The translations under genes were made by a program, and so were the position numbers. A DNA stretch of 51,484 bases, from the NCBI GenBank assembly GCA_025463305.1, contig JAOBWK010000110.1:1-51484 (forward strand), read 5' to 3'. The first letter of the stretch is position 1, and every line of letters starts with the position of its first letter. The notes under the pieces are model-generated. The model saw only the letters and a list, made by a program, of their open reading frames with translations, was not told the DNA's origin and ran no database searches. The stretch is from Ilumatobacteraceae bacterium. GTDB taxonomy: Bacteria; Actinomycetota; Acidimicrobiia; Acidimicrobiales; Ilumatobacteraceae. This document shows positions 24,739-32,863 of this stretch, piece after piece.

Positions 24739-25399
24739 GGTTGCTTGCCTCCTGCCAGTGGTTCCAGTGGATCGCCTGCTCCGAGCGCGAGCGATCGGCC
24801 GGGCGGAAATCGGTGCCCGTGGTGTAGGCGATCGGGAAGAGACCGGCCTGGGTGTTCGTGGCGAACGGGATGCCGAGCAGCTCGGCCATCTCCTGCTCGC
24901 GGTAGAGGTGCAACGTGGTCCAGGCCGAGCCGAGCCCTTCGAGGCGCAGGCTGAGCATCAGGCTCCACACGGCCGGGAGGATCGAGCCCCAGACGCTGGC
25001 CTGGTGGAACACGCTCGCGCCCTCGACGCGGCCGGCGAGCGTCGGCACGAGCAGGACGGGCACGTCGTGGAGGTGTTCGACGAGGTGCATCACGGATGCC
25101 GTCATCCGCTGCTGCGCGGCCGACGGTGCGGGAGCATCGAGACCGCTTCGCGACGCGGCGCTCGTTGCCAACTGGTCGGCCAGGCCGCCGCGGTAGATCT
25201 CGGCCATCCGGCTGCGCGTCCGGGGGTCGTCGACGAGGATCCAGTGCCAGGTCTGCTGGTTCGAGCCGTTGGGTGCTTGGAACGCCCGACGAACACATGC
25301 CGACACGATCTCCCGATCGACCGGCCGTTCGAGGTCGAGGCGCTGGCGGACCGAGCGGGTCGTGGTCAACAGCTCGTCACACGTGAGGTTCAGCGGCAC
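24731..25399 (-). CDS. nitroreductase family FMN oxidoreductase
   Basis: 222 residues: TTRSVRQRLDLERPVDREIV, CVRRAFQAPNGSNQQTWHWI (FMN-binding), VWGSILPAVWSLMLSLRLEGLGSAWTT and GLFPIAYTTGTDFRPADR. GTG 25399 is preferred over ATG 25423, because a perfect TTGACA-17-TATTGT promoter overlies the upstream ATGs and its start site falls beside this GTG. It heads a four-gene operon, divergent from a MarR gene, and probably reduces an enone, quinone or nitro group. Confidence 0.8.
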   Translation of the reverse strand: MPLNLTCDELLTTTRSVRQRLDLERPVDREIVSACVRRAFQAPNGSNQQTWHWILVDDPRTRSRMAEIYRGGLADQLATSAASRSGLDAPAPSAAQQRMTASVMHLVEHLHDVPVLLVPTLAGRVEGASVFHQASVWGSILPAVWSLMLSLRLEGLGSAWTTLHLYREQEMAELLGIPFATNTQAGLFPIAYTTGTDFRPADRSRSEQAIHWNHWQEASNHG

Positions 25400-25407
25400 G
25401 GATGCGC

Positions 25408-25453
25408 ACAATATGTTCATCATGCAACAGTGTCAATGTGCATATGATGTTGC
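25408..25453. promoter_or_regulatory. divergent promoters of the nitroreductase operon and marR
   Basis: Minus strand: TTGACA (25436-25431), 17 bp, TATTGT (25413-25408), the best sigma-70 match in the window. Plus strand: TATGAT (25443-25448) ends 6 nt before the MarR ATG. An inverted pair GCAACA (25424-25429)/TGTTGC (25448-25453) and a CATATG hexamer overlap both and may be the operator. The stretch is clearly more A+T-rich than its surroundings. Confidence 0.7.
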
Positions 25454-25454
25454 C

Positions 25455-25949
25455 ATGTCACGGGAGATCGAAGACCGGAAGGCGGCGCTCGCGCAGATCG
25501 ACGCGACGCTGACGGCCATCGGCAAGCTCGCCCGCAGCCGGCGCGCCACCGAGCTCCGTCAACAGCGATCTGGCGTCCACCTCGGCGACGCCACCATTGC
25601 GGCCCTCGCTGCGGTCTACCGGCACGGCCCGATGCGGATGGGCGAGGTGGCCGATCGCATCGATCTCGACGCGAGCCGGGCGAGCAAGGAGATCCGCCGC
25701 CTCGTCATCGACGGATACGTACGTCAGCAGACCGATCCGCAGGAACGGCGTGCGTCGTTGCTCACGGTCACGGCCAAGGGCCAGCGCGCCTTCGAGCGCT
25801 ACCGGGCCGGTGCGGATGCGTTGGTGGAGCAGGTCTTCGAACCGTGGGACGACGACGACCTGATCGACGCGGCGCGGCTGCTGCAGCGTCTGGCGGCGTC
25901 GTTCGTCGGCACGACTCGTGTCGCCACGGCTGCTGGTCCGGCGAGATGA
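25455..25949 (+). CDS. MarR family transcriptional regulator
   Basis: 164 residues: long N-terminal helix, then LAAVYRHGPMRMGEVADRID and LDASRASKEIRRLVIDGYVR (helix-turn-helix), wing QQTDPQERRASLLTVT, and a C-terminal dimerisation helix. The start ATG is 6 nt after TATGAT, so the mRNA is probably leaderless. Its place opposite the nitroreductase operon suggests it represses that operon and itself. Confidence 0.88.
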   Translation: MSREIEDRKAALAQIDATLTAIGKLARSRRATELRQQRSGVHLGDATIAALAAVYRHGPMRMGEVADRIDLDASRASKEIRRLVIDGYVRQQTDPQERRASLLTVTAKGQRAFERYRAGADALVEQVFEPWDDDDLIDAARLLQRLAASFVGTTRVATAAGPAR

Positions 25950-26036
25950 CGGGGAGCGGCTGAGAGAGCTCGTCGTCGCCGATCCGGCGCACGACGGCGA
26001 TGGGGAAGACACAACACATCACACCTGGGGGTACTG

Positions 26037-27587
26037 ATGCGCAACCGACCAATTCGACTCATGGCCGTGATGGCCACGCTGGCGCTCGTCGCCGGTGCCT
26101 GCGGGAGCGACCGCGACACATCGTCGTCGTCCACTGCTGCGCCGACCACGACCGAGCCCGCCAGCACGACCGCGGCACCGACCACGGTGGCCACGACCAC
26201 CGCGGGCAGCGCCGTCGACACGAGTGGGGCCACCGGTGACAGCGGCGTCGCCGAGACGACGGGCAGCACCGGGGCGACCGAGGCCGCGACGGCGGCCACG
26301 GAGACGACGGTGCCCGCAGGACCGATGTTCGGCGATGCACCATGGCCGTGCGGACCCGGATCCGGTGCCAACAAGGACGACGGCAGTGAGGTCGGCGTCA
26401 CCGCCGACTCCATCACCATCTCCGGCGGCGACGACGCCGGCTACTCCGGCGCGCCGGGCCTCGATCACGAGGCGACCGATGCGATGAAGGCACTCGTCGC
26501 CAAGTGCAACGAGCTCGGCGGCATCAACGGCCGGAAGATCACGTTCGACTACTTCGACGCCGCCATCTTCAACGTCGGCCCGGCGATCCAAGGAGCGTGC
26601 GACGCGAAGAGCTTCTTCCTCGTCGGTGAGGCGTGGTCGTTCGACAGCAACCAGGAAGAGACCAGGCTCGGGTGCAACCTGCCGGCCGTGCCGACGTTCT
26701 CGGTCAGCGCCGCCTTCGCCAACGGCAAGGACGTCTACCAGGGCACGCCGAACCCTGCCGACGAGCTGCCAGCCGGCCTCTACGCGATGACGTCGAAGGA
26801 GCTCCCTGACGCGACGAAGAAGGTCGGCCTGCTCGCTGGTGGCTTCTCCGCCACGCAGGAGTCGCGCGACAAGGTGGCAGCGGTCGCCGGGTCCTTCGGC
26901 TGGGGGTTCTCGGAGACGAACCTCGAGTACAACCCGGCCGGTGAAGCCGACTGGACGCCGTTCGTGAAGCAGCTCCAGGCCGCCGGATCCACCGCGGTGT
27001 GGTTCTCGGGCGGGTGCCTGCCGAACCTCCAGCTCTTCGAGCAGACCGCGAAGGCGAACGGCTTCGACGTGCCGGTGTTCGTCGACTCGAACTTCTACGA
27101 GGCTGGCTGCGCGGCCGCGAACACGGACGGCGCGCTGGACAAGATGTACGTCCGCATGGCGTTCATCCCCTTCGAGGAGGCCAGCACCAACAAGGCGACG
27201 CAGGACTACCTCGATCTGATCAAGGCGTCCGGTGGCGACGTCTCCCTGCTCGGTGCCCAGGCGACGTCGTCCTTCCTGCTCTGGGCGACAGCGGCGTCAG
27301 CGTGCGGTGACACGCTCACCCGCGCCTGCACCCTGCAGAACCTGGCCAACACGCACAGCTGGACCGGACACGGCTTGCACGCCGAGGACGATCCGGGCGG
27401 CAACCACCCGCCGCAGTGCAACATCATGCTGCAGCTCCAGGGCACGAAGTACGTGCGGGTGGCGCCGGAGAAGCCGGGCACCTACGAGTGCGATCCCAGC
27501 TGGATCGCGCCGGTGACGGGGGTGAAGGCGCTGGACGCGGCGAAGCTCGACGCGAACCGCATCTCCCAGCAGTTCGCGGCCGGCTGA
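26037..27587 (+). CDS. ABC transporter substrate-binding lipoprotein (branched-chain amino acid type)
   Basis: 516 residues. A lipoprotein signal with lipobox LVAGACGS leads to a Thr/Ala-rich linker (about 25-100), then a type 1 periplasmic-binding domain: VGVTADSITISGGDDAGYSG, ALVAKCNELGGINGRKITFD, and a C-terminal lobe ending with LDANRISQQF. Several paired cysteines suit an exposed protein. No permease or ATPase gene lies nearby, so it is an orphan binding protein serving a transporter elsewhere, or a sensor. Confidence 0.82.
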   Translation: MRNRPIRLMAVMATLALVAGACGSDRDTSSSSTAAPTTTEPASTTAAPTTVATTTAGSAVDTSGATGDSGVAETTGSTGATEAATAATETTVPAGPMFGDAPWPCGPGSGANKDDGSEVGVTADSITISGGDDAGYSGAPGLDHEATDAMKALVAKCNELGGINGRKITFDYFDAAIFNVGPAIQGACDAKSFFLVGEAWSFDSNQEETRLGCNLPAVPTFSVSAAFANGKDVYQGTPNPADELPAGLYAMTSKELPDATKKVGLLAGGFSATQESRDKVAAVAGSFGWGFSETNLEYNPAGEADWTPFVKQLQAAGSTAVWFSGGCLPNLQLFEQTAKANGFDVPVFVDSNFYEAGCAAANTDGALDKMYVRMAFIPFEEASTNKATQDYLDLIKASGGDVSLLGAQATSSFLLWATAASACGDTLTRACTLQNLANTHSWTGHGLHAEDDPGGNHPPQCNIMLQLQGTKYVRVAPEKPGTYECDPSWIAPVTGVKALDAAKLDANRISQQFAAG

Positions 27588-27606
27588 CGGCGATGGGTGC
27601 CGTCAG
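27584..27606. terminator. bidirectional hairpin built from two convergent stop codons
   Basis: CTGACGGC (27584-27591) pairs perfectly with GCCGTCAG (27599-27606) around a 7-nt loop. The TGA of the lipoprotein gene and the TGA of the SDR gene on the other strand face each other in the stem. There is no clear U tail. Confidence 0.45.
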
Positions 27607-28460
27607 AGCCCGTTCGGGCGGTTGACGAAGCGGCCGGCGGCGGGGGAGTAGAACCACCCGCCGCCGGCCCGGGTGCCGCCGTCGACGGGGATGTTGTGGC
27701 CGCTGACGAAGCCGGACTGGTCCGAGGCGAGGAACAACGCCACTCGGGCCTGGTCCTCCGGCCAACCGAGACGGCCGACCGGCGCCCACGACGGCCAGAG
27801 GTGCTCGTGACCCTCGCTGCCGGTGATGTAGTCGACCTGCGGCGACTGGGTGAGGTCGGGCCCGATGCCGTTGACCCGGATGCCGTGCCGACCCATCCCG
27901 GCCGCGAGGCAGGTCGTGAAGTGGGCGGCGCCCGCCTTCATCGCGCCGTACACCGGGTCGCCCGGGTACCCGCGCATCCCCTCGACGGAGTGGATGTTGA
28001 CGATCGAGCCGCTGCGGTGCTCCATCATCGAGCCGATGAAGGCATGGGTGACGATGAAGATGTGCTGCAGGTTGATGTCGTACATCTCCTTCCACGAATC
28101 GGGCGACGAGCTCGGGAAGCGGACGATCGGCCGGTAGTCGCCGACGTTGTTGACGAGCACGTCGACCCGCCCGTGGTCGGCGAGGACGCGTGCGGCGAAC
28201 CGGTCGACGGCTGCGGGGTCGCGCACGTCGAGCACCTCGGCCGTCGCCGACCCACCGGCGGCACGGATCTCGGACTGCTTCGCTGCAGCGAGGTCGGCGT
28301 CGATCTCGGCGATCTCGACCTGGGCGCCGTGGGCGGCGAAGAGGCTCGCGACAGCGCCGCCGATGCCCGTGCCACCGCCGGTCACCACGGCCACCTTGCC
28401 GGCGAGGAGTTGGTTCCAGTCCTCGATCGGTACGACGTTGGACGGCTGCTGGGTCGACAT
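27603..28460 (-). CDS. SDR family oxidoreductase
   Basis: 285 residues: VAVVTGGGTGIGGAVASLFA, DVLVNNVGDYRP, and the catalytic region SIVNIHSVEG with Tyr-x3-Lys in VYGAMKAGAAHF; the end GHNIPVDGGTRAGGG is classical. The C-terminus carries about 20 extra residues. GGGGGGA precedes ATG 28460. It is divergent from cobF and unrelated to it by family; substrate unknown. Confidence 0.85.
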   Translation of the reverse strand: MSTQQPSNVVPIEDWNQLLAGKVAVVTGGGTGIGGAVASLFAAHGAQVEIAEIDADLAAAKQSEIRAAGGSATAEVLDVRDPAAVDRFAARVLADHGRVDVLVNNVGDYRPIVRFPSSSPDSWKEMYDINLQHIFIVTHAFIGSMMEHRSGSIVNIHSVEGMRGYPGDPVYGAMKAGAAHFTTCLAAGMGRHGIRVNGIGPDLTQSPQVDYITGSEGHEHLWPSWAPVGRLGWPEDQARVALFLASDQSGFVSGHNIPVDGGTRAGGGWFYSPAAGRFVNRPNGL

Positions 28461-28514
28461 GGATCCCCCCGGGTTCGGCTGCTGGTTCGGCTGGGTTGTG
28501 CTCGGGCCGAACGG

Positions 28515-28565
28515 TAACGTGCCGGCGTGGTGTGGCATGGCGTCGAACGGCGGGTGACGTCGTGA
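28515..28565 (+). promoter_or_regulatory. leaderless promoter and 12-codon leader ORF before cobF
   Basis: TAACGT (28515-28520) ends 6 nt before GTG 28527, which opens the short frame VVWHGVERRVTS. Its TGA (28563-28565) overlaps the cobF GTG (28562-28564). cobF has no ribosome site, so the leader frame would deliver ribosomes to it. No cobalamin-riboswitch signature was seen. Confidence 0.4.
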
Positions 28566-29317
28566 AGCACCTCCTCGTGATCGGCGTCGGCGTCGGCGAT
28601 CCGGACGCCATCACCGTCGACGCGATCGCGGCGATGCGCACCGTCGACGTGTTCATCGTGCTCGACAAGGGTGAGAACACCCGCGAGCTGTCCGACCTCC
28701 GCCGCGCGATGCTGCAGCGCCACCTGCCCGACGGCGCCCATCGCGTCATCGAGGTTCGCGACACAGTCCGCGACAGCACCGTCGACTACCAGCGCGCCGT
28801 GCGCGACTGGCACCACGAGCGGATGGTGAGCATCGAGTCGGCCATCATCGAGCACGTCGGCGCCGAGGAGACCGCGGCGATGCTCGTGTGGGGCGACCCG
28901 TCGATCTACGACAGCACCATCCGGGTCGTCGACCAGCTGCTCGAACGGGGAACCCTCGAGTTCGACTTCACGGTGATGCCCGGGATCAGCAGCATCCAGC
29001 TGCTGTGTGCCCGGCACCGGATCACCCTCAACCGCATCGGTCGATCCGTGCTGATGACCACCGGCCGGCTCCTCCGCGACGGCGTGCCGGTGGGCGTCGA
29101 CGACGTCGTCGTGCTGCTCGACGCCTCGACCTCGTTCGTTGGCCTCGTCGGGCACGGCTACGAGATCTTCTGGGGCGCCTACCTCGGATCGGCCGAGGAG
29201 ATCCTCATCAGCGGGCCGCTCGACGAGGTCGCCGAGGCCATCGTCCGCGCACGCGACGAGGCCCGCACGCGCAAGGGCTGGGTGTTCGACCTGTACCTCT
29301 TGCGCCGACTCGACTGA
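28562..29317 (+). CDS. cobF: precorrin-6A synthase (deacetylating)
   Basis: 251 residues, the normal CobF length. VIGVGVGDPDAITVDAI binds SAM, MLVWGDPSIYDSTIRVVD is the GDPxxY motif, and VMPGISSIQLLCARHRI and GWVFDLYLLRRL complete the family. It methylates C1 and removes the acetyl group of precorrin-5 in aerobic cobalamin synthesis. No other cob gene is nearby, which is unusual since cobF is often clustered. Translation is probably coupled to the upstream leader frame. Confidence 0.88.
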   Translation: MKHLLVIGVGVGDPDAITVDAIAAMRTVDVFIVLDKGENTRELSDLRRAMLQRHLPDGAHRVIEVRDTVRDSTVDYQRAVRDWHHERMVSIESAIIEHVGAEETAAMLVWGDPSIYDSTIRVVDQLLERGTLEFDFTVMPGISSIQLLCARHRITLNRIGRSVLMTTGRLLRDGVPVGVDDVVVLLDASTSFVGLVGHGYEIFWGAYLGSAEEILISGPLDEVAEAIVRARDEARTRKGWVFDLYLLRRLD

Positions 29318-29340
29318 CGCCTGAACCCGACTTCAGCGTC
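29316..29340 (+). terminator. weak hairpin after cobF
   Basis: GACGC-C-TGAA pairs with TTCA-GCGTC across one bulged C, starting in the cobF stop codon. No U tail follows. Confidence 0.3.
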
Positions 29341-29395
29341 GGTGCGTCGTCCGGACAGCGAGTGCGGGTGCCCCGTTGGCGGCCGACCGGTCGCG

Positions 29396-29533
29396 TAGTC
29401 TTGACGAAACCTTGTGTCGTCCGGGCGGGTCGATGCATCACCCCAGGTCAGCGGGAATCCCCAGTTCTCCGCACATGTCGGAGTACTTTTCGGGGTTGCG
29501 AACCTCCAGTTTCGAATGATCGGAAGTACCACA
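29396..29533 (+). promoter_or_regulatory. promoter and long structured leader of the LPATG gene
   Basis: TAGTCT (29396-29401) is a candidate -10 box, giving a leader of about 125 nt, long for this window. Within it CTCCG/CGGAG (29467-29471 with 29479-29483) sits inside CCCC/GGGG (29459-29462 with 29492-29495). It matches no riboswitch I recognise. Confidence 0.3.
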
Positions 29534-32017
29534 ATGCGTGTCAAGTCACCCCTCGTCGGCATCGTCGCCGCCGTTGCCGCAGTTCTTGGCTGCCTGATGT
29601 TCACCCCAGGCGTCAGCAACGCGGGCATCGGCGCCAGCGCTGCGCCGTCGTTCCCGGCGACGGTGACCGTCGGGCACACCGGCTACTCGGCGTCGCTGCG
29701 CATCACCAACCAGAACTTCAACGACTCGAGTGGGCCGGGCGCGAACGACGAGACGGTCACGAACACGGTCTGCAACTTCGGCGACGGTGCTCCGTGCCCG
29801 GTGGGCGATCCGGGCATCACCCTCACCCCCTCGTGCGGCGCGCTGGGCCCCTTCTCTGCCTGCGGGACGTCAAGTGCCGACCCGGGCGTCTTCAAGGTCG
29901 CCTCGACGGGCACCGGATCGGGAGCATGCCTCAACATCACCTTCGCCATCACGCAGATCGACGCCACCACGGGCCAGCTGCGCTTCACCCCTGAGGCCGG
30001 CAAGCATGTGAACCTCCAGGGTGTCGGCACCTCCTGTGTCATCACGTTCAACTTCGATGTGCTGAAGGTGCCCACGATCGACTTCGACCCCGGCACGGCT
30101 GGCATGCAGACCGTGCAGATCGCCGACAACACCCAGTACAACGGCACCCACACCGGCTCGGGCCGCGGCACCACCAGCGGTGTCACCGTGATGACCGTGC
30201 TGCCCACGATCGCCACCGTCGCATCGTCGACCGTCGCCGTCGGCGGCTCGATCTCCGATCAGGTCTCGGTCGCCGGGCGCTACCAGCCCGCCGCTTCGAC
30301 CGTCACGTTCAACCTGTTCGGTCCCAACGACGCGACGTGCTCGAAGCCGGCGATCTTCACCTCGACCAAGGCGCTTTCGCTGACGGAGCCCGGTACGGCC
30401 ACCTCGGATGCCTTCGCCACGACGGCACCGGGCGTGTACCTCTGGACGGCCACGTACAGCGGCGACGTGAACAACGCCTCGGTCACCGACGCCTGCAACG
30501 GCACCAACGAGAACGTCACCGTGACGAAGCAGACGCCGTCGATCAACACGACCGCTTCGGGCAACGTGAACGTCAACTCGCCCATCTCCGACAGCGCTGT
30601 CGTGTCGGGTCTGTTCAACCCGGTGGGCGGCACCGTCACGTTCAACCTCTACGGCCCGGACGACGCCACGTGCGCCGGTGCCATCGTCTACACCAACACC
30701 GTCAACCTCAGCATCCCGTCCGGCACCGCCACCTCGGCGAGCTTCTTCCCGACCAAGGCCGGCGTGTACCGCTGGATCGCCAGCTACAGCGGCGACGCCA
30801 ACAACGCCGCCGTCGCCGCAGCCTGCAACGGCATCAACGAGAACGTGACGGTCACGATCCCGGCACCGCACACGCCGACGATCGCCACCACGGCGTCGCC
30901 GACGGTGTTCATCAACAACCCGATCACCGACCGCGCCGTCGTCTCCGGCTTGGTGAACCCGGTGGCGGGCGCGACGGTCACGTTCAACCTGTACGGCCCG
31001 GACGACGCCACCTGCGCCGCGGCGTCGATCTTCACCTCGACGATCGCCATCGCCACGGACGGGTCGGCCAACTCGGCCGCCTACACGCCGACGCTGCCCG
31101 GCACCTACCGGTGGACCGCGGCCTACAGCGGTGACATCAACAACACTCCCGTGAGCGAGGGCTGCAACGGCAACGCCGAGAACGTGCTCGTCAAGCAGGT
31201 CTCGTCCTCGCCGCCCACGACGCCGGCCATCGCCACGACGGTCACCGGCACGCTCGTCGCGGGCAACGGCCTCATCGACCAGGCCACGGTCACCGGCCGG
31301 GTCGATGCCCTCGCCGGTTCCACCGTCACGTTCAAGGTCTACGGCCCGAACGACGCCACCTGCACCGGTCCGGTGGTCTTCACCTCCACCGTCGGCCTCG
31401 ACGACAGCGGCCACGCCACGTCGGCGACGTTCAACACGACGGCCGCGGGGACGTACCGCTGGATCGCCACCTACAGCGGCGACCTGAACAACAACGCCGT
31501 GAGTGGTGCGTGTGGCGAGCCGTCCGAGACGGTCACCGTCACGCCGGCCCAGCCGAGCCTGGTCACGGTCGCCACGGTGAACACCGCCCTCGGCGGCCAG
31601 GTCGCCGACACGGCCCAGATCGCCGGGCGGCTGAACCCGGTCGCGGGCTCGACGATCACGTTCAACCTCTACGGCCCGGACGACGCGACCTGCGCGAAGG
31701 CGCCGATCTTCACCTCGACGGTGCCGGTCAACGCTGATGGCACGGCCACCTCGGCCACGTTCGCACCGACCCTCGTCGGCACCTATCGCTGGATCGCCTC
31801 GTACAGCGGCGACGCCAACAACAGCGCGGTGATCGCCGCGTGCAACGCACCCAACGAGGCCGTGTCCCTGCTCGGCCCCGACCTGCAGCAGTCGCTGCCG
31901 GCAACGGGCGCACGCACGAGCGTGCCGCTCACCCTCGGCACCCTGCTGGTGCTCACCGGGTTCGGGTTGCTGTTCGGCGTCCGTCGCCGCCCGGCGTACG
32001 TGCGCATCCGCCGCTGA
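29534..32017 (+). CDS. LPATG-anchored surface protein with five Ig-like repeats
   Basis: 827 residues. A signal peptide (about 1-32) leads to a unique beta-rich domain (about 33-222). Five repeats of about 107-115 residues follow, each with TVTFNLYGPDDATC in the middle, YRWIASYSGDANN later and a second Cys in ACNG; the two cysteines could form one disulfide per repeat. The end has sorting signal LPATG, a hydrophobic helix and RRRPAYVRIRR, so a sortase should link it to the wall. Such proteins are usually adhesins or stalks. No sortase gene is in the window. Confidence 0.85.
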   Translation: MRVKSPLVGIVAAVAAVLGCLMFTPGVSNAGIGASAAPSFPATVTVGHTGYSASLRITNQNFNDSSGPGANDETVTNTVCNFGDGAPCPVGDPGITLTPSCGALGPFSACGTSSADPGVFKVASTGTGSGACLNITFAITQIDATTGQLRFTPEAGKHVNLQGVGTSCVITFNFDVLKVPTIDFDPGTAGMQTVQIADNTQYNGTHTGSGRGTTSGVTVMTVLPTIATVASSTVAVGGSISDQVSVAGRYQPAASTVTFNLFGPNDATCSKPAIFTSTKALSLTEPGTATSDAFATTAPGVYLWTATYSGDVNNASVTDACNGTNENVTVTKQTPSINTTASGNVNVNSPISDSAVVSGLFNPVGGTVTFNLYGPDDATCAGAIVYTNTVNLSIPSGTATSASFFPTKAGVYRWIASYSGDANNAAVAAACNGINENVTVTIPAPHTPTIATTASPTVFINNPITDRAVVSGLVNPVAGATVTFNLYGPDDATCAAASIFTSTIAIATDGSANSAAYTPTLPGTYRWTAAYSGDINNTPVSEGCNGNAENVLVKQVSSSPPTTPAIATTVTGTLVAGNGLIDQATVTGRVDALAGSTVTFKVYGPNDATCTGPVVFTSTVGLDDSGHATSATFNTTAAGTYRWIATYSGDLNNNAVSGACGEPSETVTVTPAQPSLVTVATVNTALGGQVADTAQIAGRLNPVAGSTITFNLYGPDDATCAKAPIFTSTVPVNADGTATSATFAPTLVGTYRWIASYSGDANNSAVIAACNAPNEAVSLLGPDLQQSLPATGARTSVPLTLGTLLVLTGFGLLFGVRRRPAYVRIRR
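30207..31875 (+). repeat. five tandem ~330-bp repeats encoding Ig-like domains
   Basis: Units begin near 30207, 30540, 30880, 31225 and 31555. The best conserved part encodes FNLYGPDDATC; nucleotide identity is patchy, so the copies are old rather than recent duplications. Confidence 0.8.
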
Positions 32018-32099
32018 TCGCGTCGAATCACCGACTGCAGCCGTCGTCGACGGAGCGCACGCCACGGCGTGACGTTCCGTCGACGTCGGCGCGTCTGGG

Positions 32100-32105
32100 T
32101 ACCAT
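32100..32105 (+). promoter_or_regulatory. -10 box, leaderless
   Basis: TACCAT ends 6 nt before ATG 32112. Confidence 0.45.
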
Positions 32106-32111
32106 CGCCCG

Positions 32112-32741
32112 ATGAGCGACTGGTCGACGATCGCGTCCGTCGGTACCGCGGCCGGCACGCTGGTGCTCGCGTTCGCGACCTTCGCGTCGGTGCGATCGTC
32201 CAACCGTTCGGCGAGGGCCACCGAACGTGCCCTGCTCGCCGGGTTGCGGCCGCTGATCGTCGCGTCGCGCCTCGAGGACTCGCCGGAGAAGGTCGGCTTC
32301 ATGGACGCCCACTGGATGCGCGTCGAGGGCGGCCACGGGCTGATCGAGGTCACCGACGACGCGATCTACCTGGCGATCGCGATCCGCAACGTCGGCAGCG
32401 GCATCGCCGTGCTCGATCGCTGGGACCTCCACGTGGACCGCCCACCGTCGACGAACACGCCGGACGTCGACACGTTCCGCCGGCTCACCCGCGACATCTA
32501 CGTCGCGTTCGGTGACCACGGGTTCTGGCAGGGCGCGCTCCGCGATCCGTCGGAGCCGATGTTCGCGGAGGTGCGCGACGCCGTCGCCGACGGACGCAAC
32601 GTCACCATCGACCTCCTCTACGGGGATCACGAGGGCGGGCAGCGCACGATCAGCCGGTTCTCGCTGATCGTCACGCCGTCCGGCTCGCGGATCGCGGCGG
32701 TGTCACGGCACTGGAACCTCGACCGGCCCGATCCTCGCTGA
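32112..32741 (+). CDS. hypothetical protein with N-terminal membrane helix
   Basis: 209 residues. A hydrophobic segment (about 8-27, VGTAAGTLVLAFATFASVRS) is followed by a basic stretch and then a soluble alpha/beta part (LIEVTDDAIYLAIAIRNVGS, ISRFSLIVTPSG). The pattern, a short helix and then a beta-sandwich of unknown role, is common in actinobacterial hypothetical proteins. It lies between the LPATG gene and the pseudopilin block, but has its own -10 box. No family was recognised. Confidence 0.65.
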   Translation: MSDWSTIASVGTAAGTLVLAFATFASVRSSNRSARATERALLAGLRPLIVASRLEDSPEKVGFMDAHWMRVEGGHGLIEVTDDAIYLAIAIRNVGSGIAVLDRWDLHVDRPPSTNTPDVDTFRRLTRDIYVAFGDHGFWQGALRDPSEPMFAEVRDAVADGRNVTIDLLYGDHEGGQRTISRFSLIVTPSGSRIAAVSRHWNLDRPDPR

Positions 32742-32794
32742 TCGGCGGTCCCGTGGGCGGGCGCTCTCGACAGACAAATCCTTCAAGGTGGGTC

Positions 32795-32827
32795 ATGTTC
32801 CCGCCGATGCCTCCACGTACTCCATAG
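32795..32827 (+). CDS. possible proline-rich leader peptide before the pseudopilin operon
   Basis: ATG 32795, preceded by AAGGTGGG, opens a 10-codon frame MFPPMPPRTP whose TAG abuts an in-frame ATG at 32828. FPP and MPP are the kind of Xaa-Pro-Pro stretches that slow ribosomes lacking EF-P. It may be chance. Confidence 0.25.
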   Translation: MFPPMPPRTP

Positions 32828-32863
32828 ATGGGCTGTGGTGGACGGAAACTGGGATGGCGTCAC

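Noticed and set aside
28466..28561. Cobalamin riboswitch before cobF
   Set aside because: The gap is only about 100 bp and lacks a recognisable B12 box.
29870..32353. More than 800-codon minus-strand frame opposite the LPATG gene
   Set aside because: Mirror of the repetitive GC-rich gene; arginine and valine runs, no domains.
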